Positions 15,637-24,260 are shown, numbered from the stretch's first letter. The stretch: 64,000 bases of DNA from Jeotgalibacillus malaysiensis (GCA_000818095.1 CP009416.1:507501-571500), one strand, 5' to 3'. A program made the numbers and translations. Notes: a model not told the origin generated them from the letters alone.

Positions 15637-15729
15637 GCTATGCGAAAAAAGGATCTGCTCTCCATTGTTAGTACCTGGATATTACCGGGTATATACATTA
15701 GATATGACGAATTAAAGGAGAGCGATTTT

Positions 15730-17172
15730 ATGGGAAACAACAGACCGGTCGTTGCGCTGACAGGGGCAACAGGTTACATAGGTGGAAATCTGCTGGAACA
15801 GATTCAGGAGAAAGCTGATGTAATTGCCCTTTCAAGAAGCGGTGATGATAAAGAAAATACAGAACGCGTTACCTGGCGTTCTGCTGACTTCTTTTCAATG
15901 AAGGATGCTGAAAAAGCACTTGAAGGAGCAGATTATGCGATTTACCTGATCCATTCCATGAAGCCTGCAGCAAAATTAACGCAGGCGAAATTTGAGGATA
16001 TGGACCTGATCTTAGCAGATAACTTTGCACGTGCGGCTAAAAAGCAGGGGGTAAAACAAATTATTTATCTGAGCGGAATTGTGCCTCAGAATGAAGAGCG
16101 CAATAAGCTGAGCCGTCATTTGCGCAGCCGTCTTGAAGTGGAAAAGGTACTCCGTGCATATGGAACGCCTGTTACGACGATTCGTGCGGGACTGATTGTC
16201 GGACCAAAAGGATCTTCATTCCCGATCTTATCCAAGCTCGCAAAAAGACTGCCATTTATGCTGCTGCCAAAATGGACGCGGACCAAAACGCACCCAATTG
16301 CGCTGAAAGACGTGGTGGGCTCGCTGAGTAAGAGTGTAGGCAATGAGGAAGTTGAGGACCTTTCAATTGATGTCGGCGGTCCGGAAGTCATGACTTATAA
16401 AGAGATGATGATCCAGACTGCAGAAGTGATGGGCAGGAAACCGAGAGTGATCGACGTTCCTTTCATGACAGTCAACCTGTCACGTTTATGGGTCATGCTG
16501 GTTACTGGTGCTTCGAAGGAAATGGTTTATCCGCTTGTGGAAAGCCTTCAGCATCCAATGGTAGCTAAAAATAAAGTAAAAGGAATCAGTGGTGGCCAGA
16601 TTTCTTTTAAAGAAGCTGCAAAAACCGCTTTAAAAGAGGAAGAAGACGCATCAGGCGCACCTGATTATCTGAAGCCGAATCCAACCGGAAAAGATGTCCG
16701 GTCGGTTCAGCGCGTCATGCTGCCTGAAGGTAAAAATGCAGAATGGGCCGGCGAGGAATATATGGACTGGCTGGCAACACTTGCGAAGCCGCTGCTGTGG
16801 ACAGAGGTCGATTCACATAAAAAGGGGCAGGTATTTCTGCTCAGCAAGCATAAGCCTTTGCTCGAGTTGTCATTTGCTCCAGATGAAAGTGACCAGTACA
16901 GGGCACTCTATAGAATAACAGGGGGCAGATTCGCCTCAGTAAAAGAGAATAGCCGTGGAAGAATTGAGTTCAGACAGATTCCTGATACGCAGGAATGTAT
17001 CATTGCGATCCATGAATATGAACCAGCCATGCCATGGTTTATTTATAAATATACACAGGCCAACGTACATTTGATTGTGATGTATCTATTTAAAAAGCAT
17101 CTGGAAAGACTGATGAAGAGTGCACATCACCATGAGGATTCGGGTTCTGAGAAAGAAGTCGTGGAAGCTTAG
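15730..17172 (+). CDS. NAD(P)-binding SDR-like protein with C-terminal DUF2867
   Basis: A 480-residue atypical short-chain dehydrogenase. The N-terminal Rossmann motif is TGATGYIGGNLL (residues 10-21), and the YLSGI block replaces the classical YxxxK, as in the NmrA/YbjT group. The last 150 residues (from about LPEGKNAEW) match DUF2867, a START-like domain, giving the same two-domain layout as E. coli YbjT. I chose ATG at 15730 because AAAGGAG lies 10 bases before it; a longer in-frame start at 15640 has no ribosome site and overlaps the hemAT terminator tail. The substrate is unknown. A small membrane-protein gene follows closely. Confidence 0.85.
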   Translation: MGNNRPVVALTGATGYIGGNLLEQIQEKADVIALSRSGDDKENTERVTWRSADFFSMKDAEKALEGADYAIYLIHSMKPAAKLTQAKFEDMDLILADNFARAAKKQGVKQIIYLSGIVPQNEERNKLSRHLRSRLEVEKVLRAYGTPVTTIRAGLIVGPKGSSFPILSKLAKRLPFMLLPKWTRTKTHPIALKDVVGSLSKSVGNEEVEDLSIDVGGPEVMTYKEMMIQTAEVMGRKPRVIDVPFMTVNLSRLWVMLVTGASKEMVYPLVESLQHPMVAKNKVKGISGGQISFKEAAKTALKEEEDASGAPDYLKPNPTGKDVRSVQRVMLPEGKNAEWAGEEYMDWLATLAKPLLWTEVDSHKKGQVFLLSKHKPLLELSFAPDESDQYRALYRITGGRFASVKENSRGRIEFRQIPDTQECIIAIHEYEPAMPWFIYKYTQANVHLIVMYLFKKHLERLMKSAHHHEDSGSEKEVVEA

Positions 17173-17183
17173 GAGGGATATAA

Positions 17184-17381
17184 ATGTTTAAGCAGGGGTG
17201 GAAGCTGATTCTGCTCGTTATTTCAATCTTCTTCTTTTTCCTGGCAGCAGTCAGCCTGCTATTTGCATGGGTTGGAGAGAGCGCATGGATTTTCGGGGGT
17301 TTCTCGACCAACATCCTGCTGAGTATAGCACTGCTCTTTATGGTTCTCTACATTGCTGCCAGGTTCCGAAGAAAGGGTTAG
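17184..17381 (+). CDS. Small two-segment membrane protein
   Basis: A 65-residue protein with two strongly hydrophobic segments (about 7-29 and 36-58) and a basic C-terminus RFRRKG. ATG at 17184 has AGGAGGG upstream, 11 bases after the preceding stop, so it is cotranscribed with the SDR-like gene. Its stop codon overlaps the end of the convergent flavoprotein gene by 4 bases. The function is unknown. Confidence 0.7.
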   Translation: MFKQGWKLILLVISIFFFFLAAVSLLFAWVGESAWIFGGFSTNILLSIALLFMVLYIAARFRRKG

Positions 17382-18535
17382 GATAAAGCTGCAGTGATTC
17401 GATCTGCAGCTTTCATTGCACCGATCACATTTCTTGAAGAAGGACCAAGCTCAAGCTCAGCAAGTGGTCCGGAAACAAATAAATGATCACACCACTCAAG
17501 CTGGTGATTTATTAAAGGGAATCCGCAGTGTGCGCACTGCAGGTTCTCTTTTTTGATGAGGTCAGTCAAAAAATCAGCAGACATCACATCGGGGGCAAAC
17601 CCTGTAGCGAAATAAACAGTTTGAACATTTAGCTCTTCCCCGGATCTTGTGCTTAAAGTAAATTGATCATTTTCGTACTCAACATCAACGACCTCATCAA
17701 TCAAAAGATGATAAGAGCCTTTTTTTCTTAGATGATGAAGCTTTTGATTCAACTCAGCCGGAATTGAGCCTTTATGTCTTGCCTGCTGGATTGTCCGCCG
17801 CTTTGCTTTAGGCGTCATTTTACTGAAACCATCCATATATTTTGGTCCAAGCCAACCGGGGTCACTGTCAAAATCGTGCACCCTGTAAGCGTGTCTGGTG
17901 ATCTGAGTGACCTGCTCCGGAAATTGCTGTGACAGCTTTATCGTTAAATGGGCGGCACTGATTCCACCGCCAACCACTGCGATCGGACCTTCCGGGGCTG
18001 CTTTTTTGTCATCGAATACATGTGAGACGTGGGATGGAGCCAGCCTTTTAGCTTTGTGACCCCATTCAGGTAAAAACAGACGACGGTTTATACCGGTAGC
18101 GATCACGAGGTTTTTTGTATAAAACCGGTCACCTTTTTCTGTTTGAACCATCCAGTGATCATCTTTTTTACTGATGTTATGAATCAAACCGGGATGCCAG
18201 CTCTTACGCAATTCAGTTTCCTGTATAACAGTGTCACTATGTTCATTAAAAAGGTACAGGGACGGGCGACTGTATGGTCCGTAAAAATCTGTTTCAGTGC
18301 CGGCTCTTTTCCCGTATTGTTTCAGGCTGAATGGTTTAATGTCCAGATGGTGTACTCCGGGAGAGCGGAGATAGGGCATTCCGATAAATGCTGTCCGTTC
18401 TTTCCATTCAGTGAGAGGCTCAGGATGAGGATCAATAATCTTTAATTGGTCCGTTGTAGCCCTGTTTTGTTTTAAAAGATGGGCAGCGATTGTACATCCA
18501 TGTATACCGCCCCCGGCAATCAGCCATTCTAACAT
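17378..18535 (-). CDS. FAD/NAD(P)-binding oxidoreductase in Zur-controlled operon
   Basis: A 385-residue two-dinucleotide-binding flavoprotein. It has an FAD motif AGGGIHGCTIAAHLL near the N-terminus, an LVIATG hinge, a second Rossmann motif VVGGGISAAHL, and FATGFAPD. The layout resembles lysine/ornithine N-monooxygenase-like (K_oxygenase) proteins. Near the C-terminus is a CAHC pair, which is unusual for this fold and could bind zinc. The start is ATG at 18535 with GAGGTGA; upstream codons in frame are unrelated. It is the last gene of the operon rpsN2-unknown-flavoprotein behind a Zur box, so it should be made during zinc starvation. The reaction is unknown. Confidence 0.8.
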   Translation of the reverse strand: MLEWLIAGGGIHGCTIAAHLLKQNRATTDQLKIIDPHPEPLTEWKERTAFIGMPYLRSPGVHHLDIKPFSLKQYGKRAGTETDFYGPYSRPSLYLFNEHSDTVIQETELRKSWHPGLIHNISKKDDHWMVQTEKGDRFYTKNLVIATGINRRLFLPEWGHKAKRLAPSHVSHVFDDKKAAPEGPIAVVGGGISAAHLTIKLSQQFPEQVTQITRHAYRVHDFDSDPGWLGPKYMDGFSKMTPKAKRRTIQQARHKGSIPAELNQKLHHLRKKGSYHLLIDEVVDVEYENDQFTLSTRSGEELNVQTVYFATGFAPDVMSADFLTDLIKKENLQCAHCGFPLINHQLEWCDHLFVSGPLAELELGPSSRNVIGAMKAADRITAALS

Positions 18536-18546
18536 GTTTCTCACCT

Positions 18547-18894
18547 CTAGACAGTCAACAGAAAGTACTGGGCAGTGGCAGCACCGGGATGACGCTTTAC
18601 AGGTGTTTTCTCTTCCCACTTAAGCCGCTGTAACTTCTGATTGATCTGTTCATCAATATCAATTTCAATCTTTTTCATCCGCATCATCACTTGTTCAAAG
18701 GTCAGATCGAACTGCTCGGCTGCAAGTGTATGTGGAGAATGCTGGACAAGCTTTTGAAGAAATTCCTGTTTTGTTTCACATTGAGCAGCGATCTCTTCTT
18801 CAACCTCAGTAACAAATGTATATAACGCCTGATCAAAAGGAGGGAGTGATCGTACGCAATCTCTCTCCAGTATTTCCAGTAAATAAGGGTTCAT
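18547..18894 (-). CDS. Unknown protein between Zur-regulated S14 and flavoprotein
   Basis: A 115-residue, mostly helical acidic protein beginning MNPYLLEILERDCVRSLPP. No membrane segment or known domain is evident to me. It contains two cysteines (in RDCV and AQCE). The helix KIEIDIDEQINQKLQRLKWEE is strongly amphipathic. It starts 12 bases after rpsN2 and ends 11 bases before the flavoprotein start, so all three share a transcript. Guilt by association links it to zinc limitation only. Confidence 0.7.
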   Translation of the reverse strand: MNPYLLEILERDCVRSLPPFDQALYTFVTEVEEEIAAQCETKQEFLQKLVQHSPHTLAAEQFDLTFEQVMMRMKKIEIDIDEQINQKLQRLKWEEKTPVKRHPGAATAQYFLLTV

Positions 18895-18906
18895 AAAACT
18901 CGCTCC

Positions 18907-19176
18907 TTACCAGCTTGATTTTTTTACGCCAGGTACCTGACCTTTATGGGCATACTCCCGAAAAGCAATTCTCGACATCTTAAACTTTCTCATAAACCCT
19001 CGCGGACGGCCCGTTACTTCACATCGGTTTTTCAGCCTTGAAGGAGCTGAATCTCTTGGAAGTTTTGCAAGTGCCGCGTAGTCACCGGCTTCTTTTAGTT
19101 CTCTTCTTCGCTCTGCATATTTCTCAACAAGCGCCTGACGCTTTTTTTCTTTTACCACTTTTGATTTCTTAGCCAT
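18907..19176 (-). CDS. rpsN2: Alternative (zinc-independent) ribosomal protein S14
   Basis: An 89-residue S14 of the long, cysteine-poor (C-minus) type. It has [18 protein letters not shown] and a conserved C-terminus ([11 protein letters not shown]), but lacks the CxxC...CxxC zinc ribbon of the usual 61-residue Bacillus S14. In B. subtilis the equivalent YhzA replaces zinc-bound S14 when zinc is scarce, sparing zinc. The start is ATG at 19176 with AGGAG upstream. A Zur box lies immediately upstream, which fits this role. Confidence 0.93.
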   Translation of the reverse strand: MAKKSKVVKEKKRQALVEKYAERRRELKEAGDYAALAKLPRDSAPSRLKNRCEVTGRPRGFMRKFKMSRIAFREYAHKGQVPGVKKSSW

Positions 19177-19194
19177 TGATCATATCTCCTTTTT

Positions 19195-19215
19195 AAATCG
19201 TAACGATTACGTTTT
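19195..19215 (-). promoter_or_regulatory. Zur box
   Basis: AAATCGTAAC followed by GATTACGTTTT forms a 21-bp near-perfect dyad matching the Bacillus Zur consensus AAATCGTAA..TTACGATTT with one mismatch. It lies about 20 bp before rpsN2. Confidence 0.88.
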
Positions 19216-19256
19216 GTAAGAGCAAGTAAATCATATCTCAAAATTGAAAGCAAGCA

Positions 19257-19286
19257 TAAAAAAATACCCTTTTTCAAAAAGGGTAT
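19257..19286 (-). terminator. Intrinsic terminator after DUF202 gene
   Basis: ATACCCTTTTT / AAAAAGGGTAT stem around a single-base centre; the minus strand ends in a T-run. Confidence 0.8.
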
Positions 19287-19292
19287 AAGATG

Positions 19293-19658
19293 TCATATGC
19301 TGAACACAAAATAAATCGCAAACAAAATCGCTACAATCAGCACGAAAACGCCAAGCAGAATGACGGTATATCTTGAAGAATGAAAGGACTGATTATTGAT
19401 GGATTTAGCATTTTTAAAGTAAGAAATCATAGCAAGAATAATCGTTAAGATGCCGAGAAAAACTGAAAAGAAGCCAATAAAGTTGATAAAGGAATCCGTG
19501 TTGTAAGCGCCGGATGTCTCAATGGTGTAATGAAGGTTTGTGACCAGAAACCCGATTCCGATCAGTGCAATGGCAGTTCTGATCCACGCGAGCATCGTCC
19601 GTTCATTGGCGAGATGCTGCTGAATCAGCGTTTTTTCTATGTCAGGATCTTTACCCAT
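19293..19658 (-). CDS. DUF202 (YidH-type) membrane protein
   Basis: A 121-residue inner-membrane protein with three helices. The N-terminal LANERTMLAWIRTAIALIGIGF, straddling the first helix, is the DUF202 signature (NER-T-LAW-RT). The remaining helices are about 52-75 and 97-120. The function is unknown in the family. It is transcribed alone, with its own terminator. Confidence 0.85.
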   Translation of the reverse strand: MGKDPDIEKTLIQQHLANERTMLAWIRTAIALIGIGFLVTNLHYTIETSGAYNTDSFINFIGFFSVFLGILTIILAMISYFKNAKSINNQSFHSSRYTVILLGVFVLIVAILFAIYFVFSI

Positions 19659-19714
19659 AAGGTCACCTCTTTTAATAGACTCAATTATTAAGGTTCCCTT
19701 TTAACCCATTTTAA

Positions 19715-19746
19715 AAACAAAAGCTCCTGCCTAAAAAGACAGGAGC
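19715..19746 (-). terminator. Intrinsic terminator
   Basis: GCTCCTG/CAGGAGC stem with an AAAA loop; the minus strand continues into TTTTG and TTTTT. It serves the gene ending at 19752. Confidence 0.8.
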
Positions 19747-19751
19747 ATCCG

Positions 19752-20132
19752 TTATTCCTCGTGCTTCATAAACGCAAGAAGTGCGAACAGGAAGAAACTC
19801 GCAAGCAAGGTGACACCGCCGCCAATATACACGATAAAGTAAAATGGCTGGGGTACATTGAAAATGTCCAGGATCATCCCGGACGTTAATCCGATTGTAC
19901 CGATAATCGCAGTGTACACGTGAGCAGTGGCAAGCTTTACTGACACGGGCTTAAACACGCGGTAGTAAACGGCCCATGAGAATAATGACAGCCAGCCAAC
20001 TACAAGGATGTGGGCGTGAGCTGCTCTGAAGGCATAATCATAAGAGCCAGCCATATGTCCACCGATCCCGGCACCAATTAAACCGAAAATCGCTGCTGTT
20101 TTTAATAATAAGTTACTATGCTTTTTATGCAT
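19752..20132 (-). CDS. Four-helix membrane protein with His motif (heme-copper oxidase-like)
   Basis: A 126-residue membrane protein with four predicted helices. The segment AHAHILVVGWLSLFSWAVYY has the AHAH..VGW pattern seen in one-domain relatives of cytochrome oxidase subunit I and in other heme-binding membrane proteins. GAGIGGHMAG adds another conserved His. It may bind heme, but there is no further proof. The start is ATG at 20132. It is monocistronic. Confidence 0.7.
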   Translation of the reverse strand: MHKKHSNLLLKTAAIFGLIGAGIGGHMAGSYDYAFRAAHAHILVVGWLSLFSWAVYYRVFKPVSVKLATAHVYTAIIGTIGLTSGMILDIFNVPQPFYFIVYIGGGVTLLASFFLFALLAFMKHEE

Positions 20133-20213
20133 GGGCTTACGCTCCTTTTTACATCATCACTTCCTCATTCTAACGGGAATTGGCGTCAGGTGCTATGAAT
20201 CTATATGACAAAT

Positions 20214-20249
20214 TAAAGAAAAATCCCCACCCTGGATTAGAGTGGGGAT
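20214..20249 (-). terminator. Intrinsic terminator of flavin oxidoreductase gene
   Basis: ATCCCCAC / GTGGGGAT stem; the minus strand runs into TTTTTCTTT. Confidence 0.85.
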
Positions 20250-20255
20250 GAGTGA

Positions 20256-21383
20256 TTATGCGTTTTGGTGTTCCTTCACAGGGAACCAGCCTTTCGTGTT
20301 AACAATTGCCTGCCATAATGGCTCCGGAACTGTCAGTGTTTCACGATCATCGACTGATAGTGATGTTCTGATCTCACTTTCGCGGCCTGATTCAACCTTT
20401 TGAATCCATTCCGGTTCAACAATGATTTCACGGCCGAGTGCGATAAGCGGTACGCCGCCTGCCATTGCTTTTTCAACGTCGTCAGGTGTATGAAGTGAGC
20501 CCACGCCAATGATTGGCAGCTTGTCACCGACACGGTCCTGAATCAGCTGAACGCGTGATGCTGTATCAGACTCATCACGCATAGATCCCTGGTGGAAGTC
20601 CTGAACTGATACATGCAGATAGTGAAGGTCTTCCTGTGCAAGACGGTCTGTAAATGTCAGCGTGTCTTCCATTGTGATACCAGGCTCTTCACGTTCTTCA
20701 GGTGACAGGCGGTATCCAACGATAAATGATTCATCACCGAATTCTTGTACCGTTTTATTGACTTCATTAATGACTGCAAGCGGGAAAGCCATACGCTTTT
20801 CAACAGATCCGCCCCATTTATCATCACGTCGGTTTGAGTGAGGTGAGAAGAACTGCTGGATCAAGTACGTGTTGGCACCATGGATTTCCACACCGTCAAA
20901 ACCAGCTTCAATCGCACGGCGCGTTGCATCACCGAATGCCTTAATAATTGTCTCAATCTCATCATTTGTCAGCTCACGAGGTGTCATTGCGCCTTCACGT
21001 ACAGGAGCCACAGCACTTGCACTCACTGTCTGGTTATCCGGCAGCAGTTCAGGCGGTGCCATTCTGCCAGCATGGAAAATTTGTAAAATCGCTTTTGCAC
21101 CTTCACCTTTGATCGTATCAGCAAGCTGCTTCAGGCTTGGAACCAGGTCATCACGATGTGCACCGATTTCGCCGTGGAAGCCCTTCCCGTCATCCGTTAC
21201 GTTAGCAACTGCAGTCAGTACTGCCCCAACACCACCGGAACGGACGCGGTAATATTCAAGTTCCTCGTCTGTTACTTCACCGTTATCCTTTGAAGAAAAG
21301 TTCGTCATTGGTGCCATCAGCACTCTATTTCTAAGCGTAATTCCATTTTTAAATGTAAATGATTCTAAGAATTTTTTAGTCAT
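20256..21383 (-). CDS. NADH:flavin oxidoreductase, Old Yellow Enzyme family
   Basis: A 375-residue TIM-barrel flavoprotein. FMN-contacting NRVLMAPMTNF is at the N-terminus, ILQIFHAGR is mid-barrel, and the active-site region EIHGANTYLIQQFFSPHSNRR is present in two adjacent blocks (HGAN and the following LIQQF), with GGS following. The phosphate loop is IIGVGSL and ALGREII. The usual catalytic His-Ala/Asn pair is seen as HGAN. The closest familiar group is Bacillus YqiG/NemA-like enzymes, which reduce alpha,beta-unsaturated carbonyl or nitro compounds. The start is ATG at 21383 with GGAGGAG upstream. Confidence 0.9.
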   Translation of the reverse strand: MTKKFLESFTFKNGITLRNRVLMAPMTNFSSKDNGEVTDEELEYYRVRSGGVGAVLTAVANVTDDGKGFHGEIGAHRDDLVPSLKQLADTIKGEGAKAILQIFHAGRMAPPELLPDNQTVSASAVAPVREGAMTPRELTNDEIETIIKAFGDATRRAIEAGFDGVEIHGANTYLIQQFFSPHSNRRDDKWGGSVEKRMAFPLAVINEVNKTVQEFGDESFIVGYRLSPEEREEPGITMEDTLTFTDRLAQEDLHYLHVSVQDFHQGSMRDESDTASRVQLIQDRVGDKLPIIGVGSLHTPDDVEKAMAGGVPLIALGREIIVEPEWIQKVESGRESEIRTSLSVDDRETLTVPEPLWQAIVNTKGWFPVKEHQNA

Positions 21384-21484
21384 GATCTTACTCCTCCTTC
21401 TTCAATCGAAAATGTCATGTCACGAGCACCATTATAATCGGTCTTTCGTGTAACTAAAAGAAACCTGCTCAGCGAATGTGCAGG

Positions 21485-22429
21485 TCAGCTTGATTCCCAT
21501 TTCCTAAGAGAAGGGGTTGGGTCGTATGCCCACTGGTTTTTCCCGTTATCAATATACATTCCGTAATGCAGATGAGGGGGAAACTTCCCACTCGTTCCTT
21601 CTTTTCCATAACCAGAGCTTCCAACATAACCGATCAGGTCACCGGCTTTGACTATGTCACCCTGTTTCAGGCCTTCTTTAAAGCTCGAGAGGTGGGCGTA
21701 ATAGTGATAGACGTTGTGAATGTCTCTAAGTCCGACCCGCCACCCGCCATAATCGTTCCACTCGAGCGCTTCAATTTTTCCATAAGTCGTTGCAAGCACT
21801 GGCGTCCCGTACCCTGCGAAAAGGTCAGTTCCTTCATGCATTCTGCGTCCGCCCCAGCCCCGTTTGCCACCCCAGGTAGATCTGTAGCTGTATAAATAAT
21901 CTTTTTGCAGCGGAAATACGTGAGTGTAAAGGTCGAGTGTATTAAATTGCTGATATAACTCAGCGATCGTCATGATCTGACTGACGGACTCTTTCCTTTC
22001 ATAATAAGCATGTAAAGCATCCTTAAAAGAACCGTAGCTGTTAATGTAATCTGCCATTGATCCAAAAATGTCTTCCGGATCATTCGGATCAGCCTTCCCG
22101 TCACCATTCGCATCTTGTCCAATTCCGCCAAAAAATCCGATGAAATAAGGTGACAGATTTGATTGATCCGGATGAAGAGGACCGAACCAGCGATCTGCAG
22201 GAATCGTCAGAGCAAGCGGACCGTCTTTTTTCTCAATATCCTGTCTGAGCGGCTGAATATTCCGCTCGAACTGATCAATCGCTGCAAGATAATACCATGG
22301 CACGCCCTGGTGATGATAGGCAGTGTAATAGATCAAACGTTCGTTTAAAAGTGTCTGGCGATTTTCCTCAGCCAGTGCTGTTGAATAAAATAGCAGGAAG
22401 CTTAATGTTGCAGCTAAGAAAGTCTTCAT
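21485..22429 (-). CDS. lytH: LytH-like M23 metallopeptidase (cell-wall L-Ala-D-Glu endopeptidase)
   Basis: A roughly 314-residue exported wall hydrolase. The signal peptide is MKTFLAATLSFLLFYSTALA. A transglycosylase-like middle region includes DANGDGKADPNDPEDIFGSM. The C-terminal M23/LytM domain has HEGTD (first zinc ligands), YYAHLSS, and PPHLHYGMY (HxH). GWGGRRMHEGTD and SSGYGKEGTSGKFPPHLHYGM, read in pieces, match B. subtilis LytH, which trims spore cortex peptidoglycan. The start is ATG at 22429; the in-frame extension to 22561 runs through a repeat and is rejected. A sporulation role is inferred from homology only. Confidence 0.87.
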   Translation of the reverse strand: MKTFLAATLSFLLFYSTALAEENRQTLLNERLIYYTAYHHQGVPWYYLAAIDQFERNIQPLRQDIEKKDGPLALTIPADRWFGPLHPDQSNLSPYFIGFFGGIGQDANGDGKADPNDPEDIFGSMADYINSYGSFKDALHAYYERKESVSQIMTIAELYQQFNTLDLYTHVFPLQKDYLYSYRSTWGGKRGWGGRRMHEGTDLFAGYGTPVLATTYGKIEALEWNDYGGWRVGLRDIHNVYHYYAHLSSFKEGLKQGDIVKAGDLIGYVGSSGYGKEGTSGKFPPHLHYGMYIDNGKNQWAYDPTPSLRKWESS

Positions 22430-22500
22430 ATGGTTCACTTCGGAAGTAGTATGTGCAGGTAAAGTGAATTCAAGCGTGTTTTTTTCCGTTGTGCTCTGAG

Positions 22501-22800
22501 GGTAAATGTCTGTTTTTAGGCTGGGGATGTATCTTTCTGGCTGAAATATGTCTGGATACACCCGGGAAATTGTTTCAATTCATGGCCAGGATGTTTCTAT
22601 TCCAGCTGAACCTGTCGCCTTCTCACACAAACTCACTTCACCAGACCCTCTTTATGCCCTTAAGAAACTAAAAGCCTGTTACCTAAGTGCATCAAGGGCA
22701 AATGTTTGTTTTGTGACTGGAGATGTAGCAATGTACGCTGGACTTGTTGTGATACACCCTGGCGTTTGTAGCAATCTTGGTTTAGTTTGTAGCAATCAGC
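22501..22800. repeat. Compound phased element, family iv locus 1
   Basis: Array 1 has TGT-type boxes at 22507, 22528, 22549, 22571, 22592 and 22613 (steps 21, 21, 22, 21, 21). A conserved spacer (GCCCTTAAGAAACTAAAAGC, then CTGTTAC and GCATCAAGGGCAAATG) covers about 22657-22705. Array 2 has boxes at 22703, 22724, 22745, 22767 and 22788 (21, 21, 22, 21) reading TGTAGCAAT or similar. The same layout is found at 29.8-30.1 kb and 39.97-40.29 kb. It lies in the divergent lytH/des interval. Confidence 0.85.
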
Positions 22801-22827
22801 TGAAGACTTTACTGTACTTGTTTGGCT

Positions 22828-22999
22828 CCGCGCCTTATGCTTGTCGGGTCTGAACAAGGCGCCTTCCGCTTTTCTATGGTGTCCAGCTCCAGCAGGCAGG
22901 TCCTCGAGTCATAAGCCACCTTGAGAAAATGGGAAAGTTCGCCCATTTCTCTCAAGGCGTCTTATGCTTGTCGGACCTAAACGCCTGCTTCCGCTTTTC
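22828..22999. repeat. Dispersed repeat R2, one partial and one full copy
   Basis: A partial 3' half (22828-22876, ending GCGCCTTCCGCTTTTCT) is followed by a full copy from GTCCAGCTCCAGCAGGCAGG to GCCTGCTTCCGCTTTTCT. The inner hairpin uses GAGAAAATGGG / CCCATTTCTC. The full copy ends only a few bases before the des control region. Confidence 0.8.
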
Positions 23000-23004
23000 T
23001 TTAT

Positions 23005-23018
23005 ATGACATCTGTCAT
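23005..23018 (+). promoter_or_regulatory. Putative DesR operator upstream of des
   Basis: A perfect inverted repeat ATGACA-TC-TGTCAT, with a further half-site CATGAC at about 23036. It lies about 85 bp before the des start, where the B. subtilis DesR sites lie. Assignment to DesR is inference from position and symmetry. Confidence 0.55.
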
Positions 23019-23101
23019 CTCTTATTCCTTACACTCATGACTTATTTTGTTTCGGGGAAAGCTTTATGATGAGGTCATAAGAGTTACAAAAGGAGGAAAA
23101 C

Positions 23102-24145
23102 ATGAGTAAACAAAAAACAGCAGAGCTGCGTAAGAGTGTCTCTCCTTATGAAAAAGCAGATATGAAAGCAAGTATCAGACAAATGATTAATACAATACCG
23201 CCATTTTTTATTTTGTGGTTTCTGGCGTACCAGAGTCTTGAGATTTCTTATTTCTTAACATTAGGTCTTGGTATTGTTGCGGCAGGGTTTGTCGTGCGGA
23301 TCTTTATTATTTTCCATGATTGCTGCCACGGATCGTTTTTCAAAAATAAAAAGCTGAATAACCTTGTTGGGACGTTAACCGGTATTGTCACGATGTTCCC
23401 GTATGAAAAATGGAAGCGTGAGCACTCAATTCACCATGCGACGAGTGGTAATCTTGATAAGCGCGGAACAGGCGATATCTGGATTATGACAGTGGAGGAG
23501 TATAAGAAAGCGTCATGGAAAGAGCGTCTTTCTTACAGAATGTACCGTAATCCGCTTGTGATGTTTGGACTTGGACCGCTTTACTTGTTCCTTGTAACGA
23601 ATCGTATGAACCGAAAAGATGCGCGTCCTAAAGAGCGTAAAAACACATATATCACGAATGCTTCAATCGTTGTTTTATACACTGGCATGATTTTATGGCT
23701 TGGCTGGGAAGCGTTCCTGCTTGTACATGGGCCAATCATGTTTATCTCAGGATTCCTTGGGATCTGGCTGTTTTATGTACAGCATCAGTTTGAGGATTCT
23801 TATTTCGAGGATGAATCTGAGTGGGATTATGTAAAGGCTGCTGTAGATGGAAGTTCATTCTACAAGCTGCCGCGCGTGCTTCAGTGGGTGACAGGTAATA
23901 TCGGTTATCACCACGTTCACCATTTAAGCCCGAGAGTACCGAACTATCATCTTGAAAAAGCGCATGAATCAACGCCGCCGCTTCATAAGGCGACAACGAT
24001 CACGATGCGTTCAAGTCTTGAATCCATTAAGTTCAGACTATATGATGAGTCAAGAAAAACATTTGTCAGCTTCAGTGAAGTGAAGAGACAGATTAAGAAA
24101 GAAAAAATGTCTATTGAAATTCGTCGTATGCAGACGAGATCTTAA
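23102..24145 (+). CDS. des: Membrane phospholipid delta5 acyl desaturase
   Basis: A 347-residue diiron membrane desaturase. The three histidine boxes are HDCCH, HSIHH and HHVHH, with four hydrophobic segments between them. It inserts a cis double bond into acyl chains of membrane lipids to restore fluidity after cold shock. The start is ATG at 23102 with AAAGGAGG upstream. Its own terminator follows, and the desKR thermosensor operon lies immediately downstream, the same order as in B. subtilis. Confidence 0.95.
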   Translation: MSKQKTAELRKSVSPYEKADMKASIRQMINTIPPFFILWFLAYQSLEISYFLTLGLGIVAAGFVVRIFIIFHDCCHGSFFKNKKLNNLVGTLTGIVTMFPYEKWKREHSIHHATSGNLDKRGTGDIWIMTVEEYKKASWKERLSYRMYRNPLVMFGLGPLYLFLVTNRMNRKDARPKERKNTYITNASIVVLYTGMILWLGWEAFLLVHGPIMFISGFLGIWLFYVQHQFEDSYFEDESEWDYVKAAVDGSSFYKLPRVLQWVTGNIGYHHVHHLSPRVPNYHLEKAHESTPPLHKATTITMRSSLESIKFRLYDESRKTFVSFSEVKRQIKKEKMSIEIRRMQTRS

Positions 24146-24146
24146 A

Positions 24147-24187
24147 TGGAATCGCCTGAAGGGTTTATGACCTTTCAGGCGTTTTTT
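24147..24187 (+). terminator. Intrinsic terminator of des
   Basis: CGCCTGAA / TTCAGGCG stem followed by TTTTTT, separating des from desKR. Confidence 0.88.
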
Positions 24188-24260
24188 CATTGAGGTGCAG
24201 CAGACGATTTTTCTGATGTGTCTCATATCCGTGCTATACTGAAATCGAGAGAAAGGCGGA

